Position numbers and translations under genes: made by a program
In this document: positions 9,645 to 19,285 of the stretch, piece after piece
Layout: each line of letters opens with the position of its first letter
Numbering within the stretch: the stretch's first letter is position 1
NCBI GenBank assembly: GCA_001247695.2
Contig: LGRX02010015.1
Location: forward strand, 1-64,000
Direction: 5' to 3'
Source: Cymbomonas tetramitiformis
Taxonomy: Eukaryota > Chlorophyta > Pyramimonadophyceae > Pyramimonadales > Pyramimonadaceae
Length of the DNA: 64,000 nucleotides
The notes under the pieces: generated by a model
Databases searched by the model: none
The model's input: only the letters and a program-made list of their open reading frames with translations
What the model was told of the DNA's origin: nothing

Positions 9645-10251
9645 CTGTGATCGGTTCATTCGAAATATATAGGCCGTCGAGGAAAGGAATATTTCGTAGA
9701 TAAATCTTATAAAAGCTCGGTTCACAAGAGATCGTAAAATGGTAATCAAATATATAATTTTTAAAGCGTGCTTGCTTCGCGATAAAATGTTTGCCAATGA
9801 AAATATGCGCGCCGCTGTCGAACTTTCGATATCGTACTGCATCGACGCGATATTGAAACACTCGTTTTTTATATATATTTAGCTCTAAAACCCGATTCGT
9901 TTTGTACAGCTTTCTCATGTTCTTTTTTTTCGATGCAAAGAAGCAAGCGTTTTTCGTGCTTCCAATGCCTTCATCTTCGTGTTTCGCTTCGTTGAAGAAC
10001 TTCTTGCAATATCGTACCGCGGTTTTGTGCTTATCGTCCACCCAAACACTATACGGATTTTCGATCTTCTTTACCACTTTTGTACACTTTCGTTCGGCTA
10101 CTTTTTTGTGCACTGTTCCACGTCTTCTTATGCGCGATACGCTAATCTGTTCACTTTCTTTGGTGTCGAACTGGAACGGCTTTATTTTTTTTGTGATATT
10201 CTTAAGATCCCTCATTTTCCTGTTTTCTTTTTCTTGCTTTATTTCATCCAA
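9445..10251 (-). CDS. Basic hypothetical protein
   Basis: The first 200 or so residues are lysine-rich and protein-like. They include the segment VWVDDKHKTAVRYCKKFF, which resembles FKMDDGDEDAVNRCKTFL in the adjoining upstream frame, suggesting a repeated module of about 90 residues. The last 65 residues run antisense to the end of the ankyrin-like gene and are Arg/Ser-rich, so the true stop was probably lost through a frameshift near 9650. No family recognised. The start ATG overlaps the stop of the upstream frame. Confidence 0.45.
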   Translation of the reverse strand: MDEIKQEKENRKMRDLKNITKKIKPFQFDTKESEQISVSRIRRRGTVHKKVAERKCTKVVKKIENPYSVWVDDKHKTAVRYCKKFFNEAKHEDEGIGSTKNACFFASKKKNMRKLYKTNRVLELNIYKKRVFQYRVDAVRYRKFDSGAHIFIGKHFIAKQARFKNYIFDYHFTISCEPSFYKIYLRNIPFLDGLYISNEPITVILFGLRRLPLHRSHRTRSRMSLTRQRSRYGYRGSERCFCNVRFPQRQLTPTQHAIADRRGRDLEV

Positions 10252-10469
10252 CTTATTCTTTCTTCCTTTGTTTCATCTGACACATCTTTCGGGCTACACG
10301 TGTTCACCAGCTCGTGTACGTCCTTTTTCTGTGCGAGTTTTTTGTGGTTCTCTTCATCGAGGAAGGTCTTGCAACGATTTACCGCATCTTCGTCCCCATC
10401 GTCCATCTTAAAATACTGGTGACGGTTTTTGCTGTCGTCCGCCACTTCATTACACCACTCATCGGCCAT
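10239..10469 (-). CDS. Small hypothetical protein sharing a module with its neighbour
   Basis: This 76-residue frame ends 13 bases inside the start of the gene at 9445-10251. It carries the same DD...AV.RC..F pattern as that protein. Either the two are overlapping genes, or they are one protein split by a frameshift. It is highly charged with no membrane segment. Confidence 0.4.
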   Translation of the reverse strand: MADEWCNEVADDSKNRHQYFKMDDGDEDAVNRCKTFLDEENHKKLAQKKDVHELVNTCSPKDVSDETKEERISWMK

Positions 10470-10553
10470 CGTTTTGTCCGTTGTTCAACCAGAATTATAT
10501 ACATTTACTCCATGTTCAATCTGTTTACCTGCTTTGTTACTGTTTTTTTGTGA

Positions 10554-10917
10554 TATCGTATATACCTCCACATACCCCCCTATATAGGTATATGTGAAAA
10601 CCATGATGGCACGCGACGGAATAGGGCGATTATACGCGCTACACGCTTAGTCGCGGTCACGATCAGTTGCACGATCAACAATAATAATTGAAGTACGTAG
10701 CTTACATATATATGACATAGATGCTCATGCACGTGTAGGGAATTTATAACGTCATATGTTTAGATATTATAACTGTACGAGTATGCACAATATCAAATAT
10801 ATCGCGACATACATCACTCGATATCGATATGATTTCCTGCGATATATGACATGTTTGTGCTGTCACGTGTCACATCCTCTATGTCATATTCGGTGACTCT
10901 TCTTGTGTCCGTATTCT
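10554..10917. other. AT-rich intergenic region
   Basis: No gene seen. The sequence contains many ATATAT and CATATA strings and short dyads such as CCTATATAGG near 10581. It could hold promoters for the minus-strand genes to its left. Confidence 0.4.
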
Positions 10918-10924
10918 TATTTCA

Positions 10925-12250
10925 AAGTTTCGGGGGTCGACCGTCCGAACTTCGCCGAAATTTTTGTGGTGGACTTAGGATTTGGGGGTGGGCGAGAAAA
11001 GTTCGCTTACGATTTTCGAGGATTCTTGAAAATTTTCGCGCGCGCGAGTTGCGTCACGCGCGCGCGGAAATTTCAAAACTTTTAGAAATTTCGGGGGTCG
11101 ACCGCTCAAAATCCGCCGAAATCTTTGTGGTGGACTTAGGATTTGGGGGTGGGCGAGGAAAGTTCGCCTACGGTTTTCGAGGATTCTTGAAAATTTTCGC
11201 GCGCGCGAGTTGCGTCACGCGCGCGCGGAAATTTCAAACTTTTAGAAATTTCGGGGGTCGACCGCTTCAAAATCCGCCGTGGAAATCTTTGTGGTGGACT
11301 TAGGGATTTGGGGGTGGGCGAGGAAAGTTCGCTCACGGTTTTCGAGGATTCTGAAATTTTCGCGCGCGAGTTGTGTCACGCGCGCGCGAAAATTTCAAAA
11401 CTTTAAGGGAATTTCGGGGTCGACTATCCAAAATCCACCGGAAATCTTTGTGGTGGACATAGATTTAGGGGTGGGCGAGGAAAGTTCGCCTACGATTTTC
11501 AAAAGATTCTTTGAAATTTTCGCGCTAGCGCGAGTTGTAAGCTACGCGCGCGCGAAAATTTCAAAACTTTAAGGAATTTCGGGGTCGACCGCCCCAAAAC
11601 TGGGTCGAAATCTTTGTAGGACTTCAGGGATTTGAGGGTGGCGAGGAAAGTTCGCCTACGATTTTCGAGGATTCTTGAAAACTTTTTCGCGCGCGCGAGT
11701 TGCGACACGCGCGCGCGAAAATTTCAAAACTGTTAGGAATTTCGGGGGTCGACCACCCAAAATCCGCCGAAATCTTTGTGGTGGACTTAGGATTTAGGGG
11801 TGGGCGAGGAAAGTTCGCCTACGATTTTCGAGGATTCTTGAAAATTTTCGCGCGCGCGAGTTGCGTCACGCGCGCGCGAAAATTTCAAAACTTTTAGGAA
11901 TTTCGGGGGTCGACCGCCCAAAATCCGCCGAAATCTTTGTGGTGGACTTATGATTTGGGGGTGGGCGAGGAAAGTTCGCCTACGATTTTCGAGGATTCTT
12001 TAAAATTTTCGCGCGCGCGAGTTGTGTTACGCGCGCGCGAAAAGTTCAAAACTTTTAGGAATTTCGGGGGTCGACCACCCAAAATCCGCCGAAATCTTTG
12101 TGGTGGACTTAGGATTTGGGGGTGGGCGAGGAAAGTTCGCCTACGATTTTCGAGGATTCGAGAATATTTTCGCGCGCGCGAGTTGCGTAACGCGCGCGCG
12201 AAATTTTCAAAAAACTTAAAAAATTTGGAGGGTCGCCCACCCAAAATTTC
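10925..12250 (+). repeat. 165-bp CG-rich tandem repeat, array A
   Basis: Eight units of about 160-167 bp restart at GGGGTCGACC near 10934, 11097, 11255, 11417, 11582, 11745, 11907 and 12067, with a decayed ninth near 12228. Each contains GTGGTGGACTTAGGATTTGG, then GGGTGGGCGAGGAAAGTTCG, then a dyad of CGCGCGCGAG and its mirror around GTTGCGTCA. The alternating CG tract is the kind of sequence that adopts Z-DNA. Open frames across it are repeat artefacts. A diverged copy of the same repeat occurs inverted at 22.9-23.3 kb. Confidence 0.95.
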
Positions 12251-13100
12251 CCAAAATTTTTGCTCCCCGTAGTTCATCGTATCATTCTCCGCGGAGAATC
12301 CTGAATATTACAGACATAAAAATATGTGCGTTCGAGCTAGAAGCGGCGAAGACGATTCGCGACGAACCGTTCACCGTATCGTTCCAGGTTACGGAGCAGA
12401 TAAAAGGCAATTTGCTACACTGATGTTTTCATCATTCTTATCGTAACAATCGTCCCCTTAAGCAAACCTTTTGTATGCGGTATTAATGTAAAGATATACA
12501 TTAATGTAAAGATATCCACCTTGCATGAATGTTGTTGTGATGCGAGCGACGATGTTTTTATTTTATTTTCGTCATCATTATATTCACGTTGGCACGAAGA
12601 TGGTGGCATTTTAATCTACACAACACCCCGTATTGGCCTTTGAAAATCCGTTCACTAATACGACATTCTAATCATGTCCCCATTATCATAAATGAAGTGT
12701 CCGCCAGTCACTATCTCATCTGAAAAGAAGATGTCTGACTTGTTCACGATGCTAAAAGAATGTCACTCTCGTTAACTTCATAGGCGCATAGTTCTTCCGT
12801 ACGTACGTGAGAAGGAAATATCCAGTCTGCAAAAGCAGGTCCGCTGATTGTCAGCTTCGTAGTTTTCAAGCCGATCAAATTTCACCAAAATCAAATTTCT
12901 TATTAAGGTCGTCAGATTCGTGATCGTCGACTACGTGCGCTTTATATGTTTACACTGATACGAGTCGGTAAAGGGTATTGGGGGATGTATGGAGATTTTT
13001 TAGTTTCGGATCATCGCCAAATTTTTCGCGCGCGCTGTGTACAAGTATTACAAATTTGGATTGGAGTGGACAAATCGTATATTTTTCGTGCTGAATTATG
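12251..13100. other. Non-coding stretch after array A
   Basis: I see no convincing gene. It contains a TCTCCGCGGAGA palindrome near 12285 and a short direct repeat TTAATGTAAAGATAT twice near 12484-12516. The right end leads into the promoter of the gene at 13163. Confidence 0.4.
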
Positions 13101-13114
13101 CACGTCGCGAACGT

Positions 13115-13126
13115 TATAAATACGCG
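13115..13126 (+). promoter_or_regulatory. TATAAATACGCG core promoter box
   Basis: TATAAATACGCG lies 37 bases before the ATG at 13163. The identical 12-mer occurs upstream of two other genes in this region (30343-30354 minus, 30499-30510 plus) at 41-59 bases from the start codon, so it is probably a shared core promoter. Confidence 0.6.
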
Positions 13127-13162
13127 TACGACTTTTTGTTCCTGCTAAGCGAGAGTGCAAAA

Positions 13163-13419
13163 ATGGAACGATGTTCGCACGTTGTCAACCGCTTTACCGC
13201 GACACGCGGATTTACGTTTCGCACAAGAAAGCTCGCGTACTGCGCATTCAATAAACTGATTAAGCACGCATGGTTGACGACGACGACGCGAAAAGAATTG
13301 TATCGCAACCTAAGTCCACGGTTCGCGAAAGAGCTTTTAGATCCTGTGAACGGCCGCGTGAGTCGCGAAGTCTTGGATATGAGAGAGAGATTGGATTTTG
13401 CCGGCGATCACGAATTATA
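13163..13419 (+). pseudogene. Viral-type gene, 5' part, split by transposon
   Basis: The frame from the Met at 13163 gives 85 basic, protein-like residues up to Leu-Tyr at 13419, where the 959-bp element begins. The frame remains open to 13480 only by reading into the element. Dropping the element and one TA puts this frame in phase with the segment at 14381-14729. The start is preferred over 13037 because TATAAATACGCG lies just upstream. No family recognised. Confidence 0.55.
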
Positions 13420-14378
13420 CAGTAAGTCGCGGTCTATAAGAAGCCGGCGAATTTTCGCTAGCGCTAGCGGCTTAATCTGACGGACCAAAATTTTGGGCTT
13501 AGCGATACCAATTTCTTATTGGTGCACATACGAAAATCTGCTTGTAGCGTGAAAGATTTCTTAATCGTGCATCACCCCATTCCTCGATCTGATCTAGCGT
13601 TTGCGATTTCTTAATTAAGTATTAATGAATTATGCATTGTACATCAGACGTAGCGTAGCGATTTCTTATTGGATGCCAGATTGCCAGTGATGCACCTAAA
13701 TCTATAGCTCGTCCTAGCGTATGTGGTTTCTTATCAGCGAGTTAGGATGAGATGCCTAAGTGCCTAAGTGATGTTAGGATGAGACACTCAACTGCACTAT
13801 AAGACCAGATTGGGTGTATGGGCACTGTAAGTCCGGTTGGTTAGTATATGTATTTATTGTAAGACCAACCTGAACAATGCATTATCTATATGCTTAAATA
13901 TCCCCCGCGCGAAATGTACTGTAAGACAAACATGAACACTGGACTATCTATATGCTTAAATATCCCCCGTGCGTCGCTAGAATGATAGGGTTTACTGATC
14001 GGGCCATAACATACGCATCACTTATCCGATCGTCCCGTAATTTGGTGCACGTGTAGAGGAGATCAATGCCGTCATTTTAAGCTATCGAACGTAGGCACGC
14101 AGGCGATCAGTTTACAGCCCAATCGGAAATTTTAGGGAAACGCGCGATATGCCGAAAGAGCAAATTTTCATGTTGGCCGAAACCGATTTCCTAAAAGACA
14201 TAAAATATGGGTATTGGGTTCGGTGAACCTAGCGTCTCGATTTCTTAATAAGGGGGGTTTTCACATCTCTGGTTTGAAATTGCTTGCGGGTGGTTTCTTA
14301 TGGGTTTCTTAATTTTTGGCGAGAAATCTAGCGGGTGGTTTCTTGTAGGTACCGTTTCTTATAGACCGCGACTTACTG
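13420..14378. mobile_element. Non-autonomous Tc1/mariner-type element, 959 bp
   Basis: The ends are perfect 23-bp inverted repeats starting CAGTAAGTCGCGG (13420-13442 and 14356-14378), flanked on both sides by TA. A TA duplication and a CAGT terminus are typical of Tc1/mariner transposons. No transposase is encoded. The interior has about eight copies of a G-TTTCTTA motif (for example near 13509, 13555, 13602, 13658, 13727, 14241, 14289) resembling the inner end of the terminal repeat. It also has a 55-bp direct repeat ending TATGCTTAAATATCCCCCG at about 13857 and 13919. It must have been mobilised in trans. Confidence 0.9.
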
Positions 14379-14380
14379 TA

Positions 14381-14729
14381 TCAGAATCGCACCACGCTCA
14401 CCGCAACTTATCGGACAGTCGCTATGTCAGACGCTCTATCCGCCAAAGTTGCGGCGTATAAAGAGATTGTCGAAAATGCCGAAAATTATCACGCCCAACA
14501 CGATGTTCACGAAGAAGCGGCGCTGCTTATAGCTTGCGCGCATATTTTAACGCAACGCTCCATGCAGCTTTCGGCTCCATTAGAAATAGTGGGCCAAGCG
14601 CAGAAATGTCGCACTGACATATTATATCAGGGTAACGCGGCCGCCATCGACGGAGAATTGCACGTGGTTCGTGCGTGCATATATTTGTACGCAAGACATC
14701 TCGACCTACTGAGTGGCGAGTGCGCATAA
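14381..14729 (+). pseudogene. 3' part of transposon-split gene (or separate gene from 14424)
   Basis: The frame from 14381 continues the one that stops at 13419 and ends at 14729. An internal Met at 14424 would give a separate 101-residue, mostly helical protein. The first 40 bases match a segment at about 30625-30664 almost exactly (three differences). In both places an ATG follows the matching block by 14-15 bases. So this could be one long gene, or an upstream gene plus a second gene with a conserved leader. No family recognised. Confidence 0.5.
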
Positions 14730-15037
14730 TTCAATCATTCCAAACACGAAAAGTAATTTCATATGCGCTTATATCCTGCTAGGTATGTATCGATATATGA
14801 TAGATAATTATTCGTCATCCTAGTGCATGATGATTTAATACTGATTGTATTGTGAGCATCACGATACAGATAATTCTATCACCGGTGCGATACCAAGGTG
14901 AACTATCGCCGTGCAATTGTGTGATTTACATGGTTTGAGCGACTAGAGAGATGCGAATTGAGAGTCGGTAAAGACGCTGCGACGAATCGTATTTGGGCGA
15001 CTAGAGAAATGCCGCGTACCGTTCACTCTTGATTGTA
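14730..15037. other. Intergenic region
   Basis: No gene seen. It contains two copies of a GCGACTAGAGA(A/G)ATGC motif near 14938 and 14997. Confidence 0.4.
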
Positions 15038-16090
15038 TCATTCGTATGCGAGTTTTCTTTTTACCGAGCAAACGTCGACGTTCGAATACGCAGCCTTGCG
15101 ACTCTTGGGTCGAGGGCTTCGTGCGTAATCATCGATCGCGCACGTCTTCGCGTCGGTCGGCGTCGTTGCGAGACCGTCCAAAAACGACAGACTAGAACGA
15201 ACCCGTTCAGACAAACACCGCTTCGCGTGTTCGTAAAGTCCTCGTAAATGTTCGCGACCTTTTGTGTTGCACGCGTCTGCAAACACGGTCACAATCCAGC
15301 AGTTCGCCATCTCCAACGCCGTGACGTCTTCGTCCAAATTCAAAAAACGCTTGTACTGCGAAAGCGGCACCAACGATAGTGGAGTTACCTCGCCAAATCG
15401 AACATCGTACCGTCGGAATGCGTCGATGCCGTCTGCGACATCCGGATCCTCGCTCACCATAATAGTGCGAGCATCCGGATCCGTATAGACGTAGGTCCGA
15501 TCCGCGATCTCGTAAAAACGAAGCCACGCGAGTTTCAAACTTTCGCACACAGCCTCCGCGACGACCTCCACCGCGCGCAAATCCGCTAACCGAGTTCCGC
15601 ATTCTTCGGTCATAGCAGCAAAACCGACATCGGTTTCCACGTTGGTCGCACCGACGTATATTGGTATCATCCCCGCACAGAAGTTCAAACTTGAGTACGT
15701 CTCGCACGTCAAACGCCCGTACGCCACCCAGTCCGATAAACGCAGAGCCATCGATGCTTTGTTCATAGGGTGAAACGAATCGCGCAATCTTTCTACTGCG
15801 CGTGGCGCCTCATCTTGAAGAAAAGTGTTGACGTCGGCGGACAGCTGCACTCGCCATTGTTCACAAGGAGTGCGTATTACCAATCTCGATAACCGTGTCG
15901 GTATGTCCTTCTCGTAACGATAGTGCAGCGCAATCTGAACTCGACGATCCGAGTGTCCGACGCGATGTTCGGTGATCAAGGCACTCGCGTCCGTGCGCTT
16001 TTGCATTCCATCTATATAAACGTCAAAATCGTCCGCGTGATCGAGCATCGACACTTCAAATCTCGCACTCGAAACCGCCGCCGAATTCAT
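15038..16090 (-). CDS. Hypothetical protein, 350 residues
   Basis: The composition is that of a soluble mixed alpha/beta protein with no membrane segment. It begins MNSAAVSSARFEVSMLDHAD from the Met at 16090. The frame stays open to 16174, but a TATAAAAGG box sits at about 16149-16157, between the two candidate starts, so 16090 is the better start. The last 40 residues are basic. It shares no motif I recognise. It lies tail-to-tail with the small frame to its left and follows the large surface-protein gene on the same strand. Confidence 0.6.
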   Translation of the reverse strand: MNSAAVSSARFEVSMLDHADDFDVYIDGMQKRTDASALITEHRVGHSDRRVQIALHYRYEKDIPTRLSRLVIRTPCEQWRVQLSADVNTFLQDEAPRAVERLRDSFHPMNKASMALRLSDWVAYGRLTCETYSSLNFCAGMIPIYVGATNVETDVGFAAMTEECGTRLADLRAVEVVAEAVCESLKLAWLRFYEIADRTYVYTDPDARTIMVSEDPDVADGIDAFRRYDVRFGEVTPLSLVPLSQYKRFLNLDEDVTALEMANCWIVTVFADACNTKGREHLRGLYEHAKRCLSERVRSSLSFLDGLATTPTDAKTCAIDDYARSPRPKSRKAAYSNVDVCSVKRKLAYE

Positions 16091-16255
16091 CACAAATCGA
16101 TAGTGATATTTATTGAATGATCGCGCATCTTGATCGTTTCGATCGTTCCTTTTATAAGCATCGAATAAAACCAAACATGAACTTTTAAATATATAATATA
16201 TACCTTCTATACCTTCTGTACCATACCTTTTAAAGGCCTTTTTGTAGTAAGACTC

Positions 16256-19200
16256 TCACATCGGTCTTTTTAAACGATCAAGGACGCTTCCGCCGTATTC
16301 GAGCGCGACGATCTCGTCGGAGAAGCTGTCCATATCTATAAGATAAGCGATCGGAAATGTTGCACGTCCGTGTTTGTCAAAAGTCGCGTCGCCTTTATTG
16401 ATGAATACTTCTATGTTGTTTTGAGTTTGATCCGTCATGCGAAAATGAAATACATCTTCGTCGGTCGATCCAAATCTTGTGTTTACGAATCCCACGGCGA
16501 TGTCCATCAAACCGTCTCCGTTGACGTCGAACGCGCTCATTCTTTTCGGACGCAACACGTACCCCGATTTCGTTTGCGCGTCAAACTTAAGAAGCTGCCT
16601 CACAACTACTGCGCCGACTTCGTATCTTATTTTGAATATGACATACTCATCTTCGCTCGAGCGTACAAGAAATAATGCGCTTTCCGTGCTGTCGTTTCTG
16701 ATACTCGTCGTAACGGCGTCGATGTATACGTCGTACGTCACATTCATAATTTCGGATTCGTACTTTTTAGTTTGCGGATCCAGCTCGACCCGCACCACAT
16801 ACGATTTGTCCATCGCCATGAAAATTACAGTTCGAGCGACACCGTCGACGGTGTGCTTAAAAGAGGTACCGACACCTGTCATAGCAGTTTTGGAATCGTC
16901 GCTTCCTCGTCCCGTAAATATCGGTGTGACGTCATGCAAAGTCTGTCCGTGATCGCATCTGACAAGTTTCAATCGATCATCCGCAATCATAGTTATATGC
17001 GTATCTGTATTCCCCGCGTGCACTATCCTTCCGAACGTCCAATTTATCGGTGCTTGCCATCGAGACGTTCGATTGCACTTTTGTTGTCCGTCCCCGATGT
17101 TTGCGACAAGAGAAGAAAACAACGCGTATGTCGTACCTGTCGTTGAAGTTTTCATGTGGAGAATAGGTTCACCGGTGTTGCCCAGATCGCACGTATGAGA
17201 AAACGTGTTTTCTGTGTAAACATCGACGTGATGAGTGGTTTCCGATCTTTTTCTGTTTGCATATCTTGCCACAAACACCAATTTTTTTACAGGATTGTAC
17301 GAAACAGCGTAAGCCGAAGCCTCGATGTGTGTTTTAGACACGTTCATAACATGCACATAAGTTGCATTATAGTCTTCCACTTCGTTATCAAAACTTCTAT
17401 TTGTGACGCCATCTCGAAAATATGGTGTAGTGTACGACACCGTTTGCCACTCGCTCGAGGTAAAGTTTAACCACGCACGCTTCCACTCTTCGTGATCCAA
17501 ATCGCTCGATACGGATGCGATCGTATCGGACGTCATCGCAGAATATATAGCAGGCGGTGTCAAAAGAGGAGGCGGTGTTGAAAGCGAAGGCGGTATCGAA
17601 AGGGAAGGTGACGTCGAAGAAAGAGGCGGTGTTGAAAGGGGAGGCGGTGTCGAAAGGGGAGGCGGTATCGAAGAAAGAGGCGGCGCCAAAGAAGACGATA
17701 TCAAACGTGGGGGTGACGCTGAAGAAGGGACCGATGTCCAAGAAGAGGACGACGTGGACAAAGCAAACGCCGATGTGCTGCTAGATAATTGCACCAGTTC
17801 GTGACCAACAGACTCTGCGTATTGTACAAAAAAAAGCTTTTCGAGCAATCGAGTATCCGACGATTTTGCGATTGTGACCAACGAGGAATAATCAAACCTG
17901 GTAGCGACCGATTCTATTGTTCCATCTCCGCGATTTCGATGCACCTCAAAATAATTTTGGCTTTGATTTCTTTTGCCGAAAGTTTCTCTATCGACATGAT
18001 CGTCAAACGAATCGACGTTTTCGTAGCGAACGACGACATCCAAATCACCGTCCATATCAAAATCAAATGTATCGATTTGGAAAGGTGTCAACCGCAAATT
18101 TGATGATCGATCATACGCAATCGTCAATAAAATGTTGGTGATGCACGTCATGTCTTTGTTCACAAAAAGAGATACGACTTTAAAATCGTCAGCTCGGTCG
18201 TCGTGTACGAGAAAGAGCGCGTTGTTGACATCGCTCACAATATACGAAGTCGTAGCATATAGATAACGATTGTAATCAAGCTTGACGATTCTAGCGTCTT
18301 TAGATTCTGTCGCGTACATTCGTATATGTTTGTTGTCGATACCCACAAACAAAATTACTTCCTTCGATGTATCGTTTTTGTAAACACGTCGCGTGGTTAT
18401 AGAAGTAGCCGCGGCGATAGGTATACTTCGACCACTCTCGTCGCTTAAAATCTCTTTGACGTCGGACGCGTCGATACGAACCAAAGTCACTTTTTTGTTT
18501 TGATAATTATCTTGCGTTAAGAACATATGCAAATCGTCGACGTAAACGAATGATCTAAAAAAGTCCATACCACGAGTTTTTACACACACCTCGCACTCGG
18601 TATTGCATATGTAATTATGCGGATCGCCTAAGTGTATCACGCGTCGAGACGTCAAAGCATAACTGACACCGTTTGAGGTAGTATGTATGTCTACTACGTA
18701 TTCGTTGAAATTTTCGATGCTTGCAGGTGTACACGTGGACATCAAAGTGCCATTTACGTATGTATCAAAGAACCAAAAAAAATCGTCGGAGGCTTCTGCT
18801 GTGTTTTCGTAGCCCGCGACCGTAATCGCGTCGCGTGATCGTCGAGTCGCAAGATACGCAGATTTTCGCATATGAAAAGACGTTATACGAGCCAATTCCT
18901 TTTTGTAAGGGGGCGGAGGAGGAGCAGGTGGTGACGGAGGAGGAGGAGGAGGAGAAGGCGGTGGTGGAGGATATGGGGGAGGCGGAGTAAACGAGGGCGC
19001 GCTCGTGGGTGCTAAAGTGCTCGGAGAGGTCGTAGGTGCGACGGTCGGCAGTTTTGTCGACGGGCTTGTCGTGATCGGAGATGTTGTAGGCGCTCTCGTC
19101 GGAGAAATTGTCGGCGCGCTCGTAGGGAAGACGGTGAGCGGCGAATGCGTGGGCGTCATCGTCGGATTTGACGTCACCGGAGACTTCGTGGGTGTCGCGG

Positions 19201-19285
19201 TCGGCGCGCTCGTAGGGAAGACGGTCAGCGGCGAATGCGTGGGCGGCATCGTCGGATTTGACGTCACCGGCACTTCGTATGTCAC
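16256..19285 (-). CDS. Large secreted protein, C-terminal part with VCBS-type domains
   Basis: Read from the right, the protein starts in Pro/Thr/Ser repeats (PTHSP, PTSAP, PTKSP) and passes a polyproline hinge near 18905-18990. A first domain of about 380 residues contains DFDMDGDLDVVV. Next is a second Pro/Ser linker (PPLSTPP repeats, 17550-17700), then a second similar domain containing DVNGDGLMDIAVG. The D-x-D-x-D-G pattern is the calcium-binding loop of FG-GAP/VCBS repeats as in integrin alpha chains. Many N-x-S/T sites suggest a glycosylated surface protein. Its N terminus lies in the gene part at 19626-22847, from which it is separated by indels in the repeat array. Confidence 0.7.
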   Translation of the reverse strand: MTYEVPVTSNPTMPPTHSPLTVFPTSAPTATPTKSPVTSNPTMTPTHSPLTVFPTSAPTISPTRAPTTSPITTSPSTKLPTVAPTTSPSTLAPTSAPSFTPPPPYPPPPPSPPPPPPSPPAPPPPPYKKELARITSFHMRKSAYLATRRSRDAITVAGYENTAEASDDFFWFFDTYVNGTLMSTCTPASIENFNEYVVDIHTTSNGVSYALTSRRVIHLGDPHNYICNTECEVCVKTRGMDFFRSFVYVDDLHMFLTQDNYQNKKVTLVRIDASDVKEILSDESGRSIPIAAATSITTRRVYKNDTSKEVILFVGIDNKHIRMYATESKDARIVKLDYNRYLYATTSYIVSDVNNALFLVHDDRADDFKVVSLFVNKDMTCITNILLTIAYDRSSNLRLTPFQIDTFDFDMDGDLDVVVRYENVDSFDDHVDRETFGKRNQSQNYFEVHRNRGDGTIESVATRFDYSSLVTIAKSSDTRLLEKLFFVQYAESVGHELVQLSSSTSAFALSTSSSSWTSVPSSASPPRLISSSLAPPLSSIPPPLSTPPPLSTPPLSSTSPSLSIPPSLSTPPPLLTPPAIYSAMTSDTIASVSSDLDHEEWKRAWLNFTSSEWQTVSYTTPYFRDGVTNRSFDNEVEDYNATYVHVMNVSKTHIEASAYAVSYNPVKKLVFVARYANRKRSETTHHVDVYTENTFSHTCDLGNTGEPILHMKTSTTGTTYALFSSLVANIGDGQQKCNRTSRWQAPINWTFGRIVHAGNTDTHITMIADDRLKLVRCDHGQTLHDVTPIFTGRGSDDSKTAMTGVGTSFKHTVDGVARTVIFMAMDKSYVVRVELDPQTKKYESEIMNVTYDVYIDAVTTSIRNDSTESALFLVRSSEDEYVIFKIRYEVGAVVVRQLLKFDAQTKSGYVLRPKRMSAFDVNGDGLMDIAVGFVNTRFGSTDEDVFHFRMTDQTQNNIEVFINKGDATFDKHGRATFPIAYLIDMDSFSDEIVALEYGGSVLDRLKRPM

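Noticed and set aside
9902..10422. Hydrophobic plus-strand frames of 169 and 147 residues
   Set aside because: They are antisense to a Lys-rich gene; a lysine-rich strand reads as Phe/Leu-rich on the other side.
10851..12272. Several 60-150 residue frames in array A
   Set aside because: All translate the 165-bp repeat and repeat the same peptide (ARASCVTRARKFQ type) with shifts between units.
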